DNA of 64,000 nt from Hemibagrus wyckioides (Eukaryota; Chordata; Actinopteri; Siluriformes; Bagridae). Position numbers and translations under genes: made by a program. The notes under the pieces were generated by a model that worked only from the letters and a program-made list of their open reading frames with translations, was not told the DNA's origin and ran no database searches. Shown one piece after another: positions 60,831 through 64,000 of this stretch (position 1 is the stretch's first letter; the number at the start of each line of letters is the position of its first letter). The DNA is taken from the NCBI RefSeq assembly GCF_019097595.1, contig NC_080734.1, positions 10,940,392 to 11,004,391 on the forward strand, written 5' to 3'.

Positions 60831-61519
60831 TCATGTAGGAAGATGGACCATACAGCCCTGTGACCCACTCCAGCTCTCAGTCTTAAATTAATTCATGACA
60901 ACTACTGCAGGATTTGATCCTGGATTTGTATTTGTCTTTCACCAGGATTTGTATTTGTCTAGCTAGCTAAGAAATAAAGCTCCTAGTCAGCCTCAAAGCT
61001 CTCAACCGGAATATGGTTGTAATTTAAAAACATGGAGAAATTCACATTCTAAAATTATTGTTATTAGACGACTGCAATAAACAGAAATACATTAACGATT
61101 GAAACCTCATGAGAATGCCAGTGACCTTTCTGCTTCAGTTTTCATTTAAATAATCTATAAAACTCGACAGTTCTAGAATATAGAAGAGAGATATTAAAAG
61201 ATGTTTTAGCTTCTAAAGACTTTATTGGAAAAGACAATCCCTGATTTAACTCTTTATAGCTCATCACACAAAATGTCTTCTCAGGTGATCTTTGTATAAT
61301 TTTACTATAGTAAACTGGTCTTGGAGCCTTGTCTGGCCTGCAAGAAAACTAAGTAAATTTAAGGCATCCTGCAAATCGGCAAACTGAAGAACTGAAGAAA
61401 CTTTAGGCTTCACATTGATATTTAATTAAAAACCACATTTTCATTGGTTCTCCATTTGATCAGAAGTTCTGTGGTTGATCCTTTGGATTCTCTCACCAAT
61501 GGGAATGACACAGAAGGAT

Positions 61520-61950
61520 AGTAGAGCTGTAGTCAAGACCTCCATTGTCAAGTCCAAAAGAAGTTTAGCCGAAATCAAGTCAAGACTAAGTATTCGGGCA
61601 GTCAAGGCCAAGTCAAGATTGACTCCAAATGAAAGTCAGTCAAGACTTTCAAAATACTGATCAAAATGATCAAATACTTTATAAGCCCAAGACCTTGCTT
61701 CAATCTTCGAAGTTGGCTTCGATCTTCTGTTGTGGCAATGATTATGCTAAAGGAAATGATAAGGAAATAACTTCTGGTGTAGTGCATTATTTGTGCATTA
61801 TTTTTAAAAACTCTCAGTCAAGACCAAAGACCATATTAATGAGAACAATGCCCAAATCCAAGACAAGTCCCAGTACAAATGCCAATAATTCCAAGACAGC
61901 ACAATCCAAGTCAATACAGAAAACATCTTGAGACCAGACTCTAGTCCAAG
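61520..61950 (+). repeat. Degenerate CAAGTC-rich repeat
   Basis: Irregularly spaced copies of CAAGTC and GTCAAGAC (for example 61549, 61576, 61609, 61641) with related words (CAAGACAAGTCC) to about 61945. It resembles a decayed simple or satellite-like repeat seen in fish genomes. No gene. Confidence 0.55.
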
Positions 61951-62134
61951 ATAGATGAACATTAAACTGTGAAAAAAACTACAGGATAACAACACAAACA
62001 ATTCATCAAAAACGCCAAACATCACTTGAGGATTAAGCTGTTCTACATTTCATGAAAATCAGATGCTAAAAAAAAAGATCCAACTTAAATGACCTATGTC
62101 AGGAAAATTTTATCATTTGATACATGTATGTACA

Positions 62135-62288
62135 GGAAAGCAGATACTGTGTCTCACAACTACAGGGTTTGATCCTGAGGTCTGGATGCTGTCTGTGAGT
62201 TTTGCCTGTCTCTGTGTAAGTTTCTGCAAGGACTTCTGTTTCCTCCCACCTACCAAAAACTCCAAATTGTTCCCGGGTGTGAATGAAA

Positions 62289-62326
<38 letters not shown>

Positions 62327-62375
62327 CTCCCTTTAATGGATTAGCACCTTGTTCATGGTGTATTCCTGCATTGTT
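62135..62375 (+). mobile_element. SINE-like teleost repeat, degenerate forward copy
   Basis: B-box-like GGGTTTGATCCTGAGG (62165-62180), GTTTCCTCCCACC, CCAAATTGTTC and GGTGTGAATGAAAGTG, followed by a GT/GA microsatellite (62289-62326) inside the body. Same family as the copies at 19.1 and 34.8 kb. Confidence 0.6.
62289..62326. repeat. GT/GA compound microsatellite
   Basis: (GT)n directly followed by (GA)n, probably grown from the TGTGTGTG-like body of the SINE-like repeat. Confidence 0.95.
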
Positions 62376-64000
62376 TTTAGAGTTCCTTATACCAGGATAA
62401 TGCATTTATTTAAGCTAAATTAATGACTGAGATACGCAGGATTTTTCTTTTGGTATTGTTTGACGTTGTTCGTCATTATTTAGAACGAGAAGGAAGTACA
62501 TGTCTCTTTAGGACACAGTATGTGTTTGCTAATTAGCCTTTTCTGATTTCTGTACAAGACGAGTAAGTCGTGACTGAGAGAGAAAAAATGATCTCTCCAG
62601 GACCAGTTCCTGATTGCAATCAGAGCTTTTAATGTGTATTCTATAAAATCTTACCAACACATCCTCAAGTCAGCACATAATCTAATGCATAATCTAAAGT
62701 TTAAGATGCAAACTCCAGTTAGTTTTACAATAAGGTCACATGTGGCAGTTCTAGAGAAACGTCCATTTTCGTTGGTCTGATGTCCATTTGGCTGATGAGG
62801 CAGGCGTCCTGTGTGCAATTAGATGGTCATCCCATCCCAGTCCCCTTCTGTCTGTCTGTCAGTTAGGGCAGAGGTCGGCACCTATAATTATGCTCCAGAC
62901 GTGAAAGGTCGAAGTAGAGCAAGGTCAAGACTAAATTCCTCCCAAGTGCTTAACATTTAGCTGACATACTGAACTGAAATGGAGGCATGTGTGAGTGACT
63001 GTTTGTTGGCTTAAGCCTCACCAGGATGCCAAGTAAAAATCAAGATGAATTGTATCGTGGTATGGGATTACTTTCCACCAGTGCCTAAAAAGCCAAAACG
63101 TAAATGAAATTAACGGAACAGACACAGAGGTTTAGCATACTAATTCATTCACTTTGAAATTAAAGCATATTTCTGAGCCTGGTTTAATCAAATTAAACTG
63201 ACAGCCTTTCTCATGATACATCAGCAAAACATGATGGAATAGTGGTTAAAAGGTGAGCAGATTGTACTGATTTGCTCCATGTGTCTTGTATCACCTCTAG
63301 CACAACACAAATCGGGACCGTGAAGAAGATATCCTGTTGCTGTTCCAGCAAACAGCTTTCTCGAGTTGTTCTTTGTTTGCTCAGCTGTGTTTTAACTGCA
63401 AGATCACAATGATTATCATCATTAGCATCACTTGCATTCAGGTTTCTTTCCCGACCCAAAACCATGTGCTTCTCTAGAACAATGTGTTCTCCTTCATTTC
63501 GCCCAGACCAGGCGATGTTGACTCAAACGGCCTTTGGATCATCCTTTGCTCACTGCTTTATTTTCTCTGATATGCACGCAATCGTCAAGATCATGGTGTT
63601 ATTGCCAATTCTTGTGGCTCAATCAGCTTTCTCCATCTGTATTGGAGTTGAACCCTGAGATAGAAACAAGGGTCATGCAGGTTTGTTGGTCTTACTGATA
63701 TGCTCCTCACATCATTTAGGGAATATATTAGATTTACCAAGACATGCAACATTTATAGAGTGTAAAGGTTCAGCCCAGGGAGCTCTTCTATCTGCACTGT
63801 AGTCAGCATAGACATTTTAATGCATTAATATGTTAGCATCTGAACATTAATGTATTTGCTCTTTATGTCAAATGTACATATGGTGTTAGAGGAATACAAA
63901 TCCATCCCATCTCTTGACTCCTTATCAGTTTCCCTGCAGCGTCATTTTTATTACCTTGTCAATCCAAACTCAATTTGGGCCTTCATTTCTTGTAGAAGGA
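62376..64000. other. Intergenic, no gene seen
   Basis: No gene or transposon recognised. The block at 63460-63660 is listed as an enhancer candidate. Confidence 0.6.
63460..63660. promoter_or_regulatory. Candidate conserved non-coding element
   Basis: Repeat-free stretch. It contains SOX-like AGAACAATGTG, two TCF-like words (CCTTTGGATC, CCTTTGCTC), TGATATGCACGCAATCG and GCCAATTCTTG. Inference only. Confidence 0.33.

Larger units (their letters stand above)
54688..61519. other. Intergenic, no gene seen
   Basis: Long non-coding stretch with no transposon recognised. It has a poly(A) run at 60186-60204. Repeat-free candidate regulatory blocks at 55130-55270, 58210-58345, 59630-59850 and 60440-60830 are listed separately. 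The 120-codon frame at 55394-55756 and the 136-codon frame at 58108-58518 have no domain, and the latter has no ATG at its start. Confidence 0.6.

Overview
The window is vertebrate nuclear DNA, almost certainly from a teleost fish. It holds one intronless SOX11 gene. The repeats are those of fish genomes: Tc1-like transposons and their deletion derivatives flanked by TA, an L2-type LINE end, SINE-like elements ending in GGATGG repeats, and long GATA/GACA, GGAA, CA and GA microsatellites. Several repeat families look like those common in otophysan fishes (catfishes and relatives), but I cannot name the species.

Layout. 1-23.5 kb is non-coding flank upstream of the gene. It contains a 5'-truncated LINE (about 8.5-9.0 kb), a dead Tc1-like transposon (10.26-11.5 kb), a 31-bp minisatellite (13.2-14.0 kb), a TATC/TGTC microsatellite (15.2 kb) and inverted SINE-like copies (17.9-19.4 kb). 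At 23.5-26.0 kb lies the sox11 transcription unit: a GC-rich promoter with CCAAT and GC boxes, one open reading frame of 384 codons, a 1-kb 3'UTR and a clear poly(A) signal. 26-64 kb is non-coding again. It carries more SINE-like copies, a Tc1 relic (29.9-30.3 kb), four short TIR elements (42.4, 47.9, 53.2 and 54.0 kb) and one complete Tc1-like transposon with an uninterrupted 343-residue transposase (51.0-52.2 kb). No exon of another protein-coding gene could be supported.

How it fits together. A single developmental transcription factor in tens of kilobases of non-coding sequence is the usual arrangement for a gene with many distant enhancers. Several repeat-free stretches are listed as low-confidence enhancer candidates. 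They were chosen only by eye and need alignment to other fish. The most striking items are the intact Tc1 element (DD34E triad, perfect 29-bp TIRs, TATA-like box), its related deletion derivative about 8 kb away, a TIR element lodged inside a GATA microsatellite, and a 31-bp minisatellite whose three minus-strand frames are all open.
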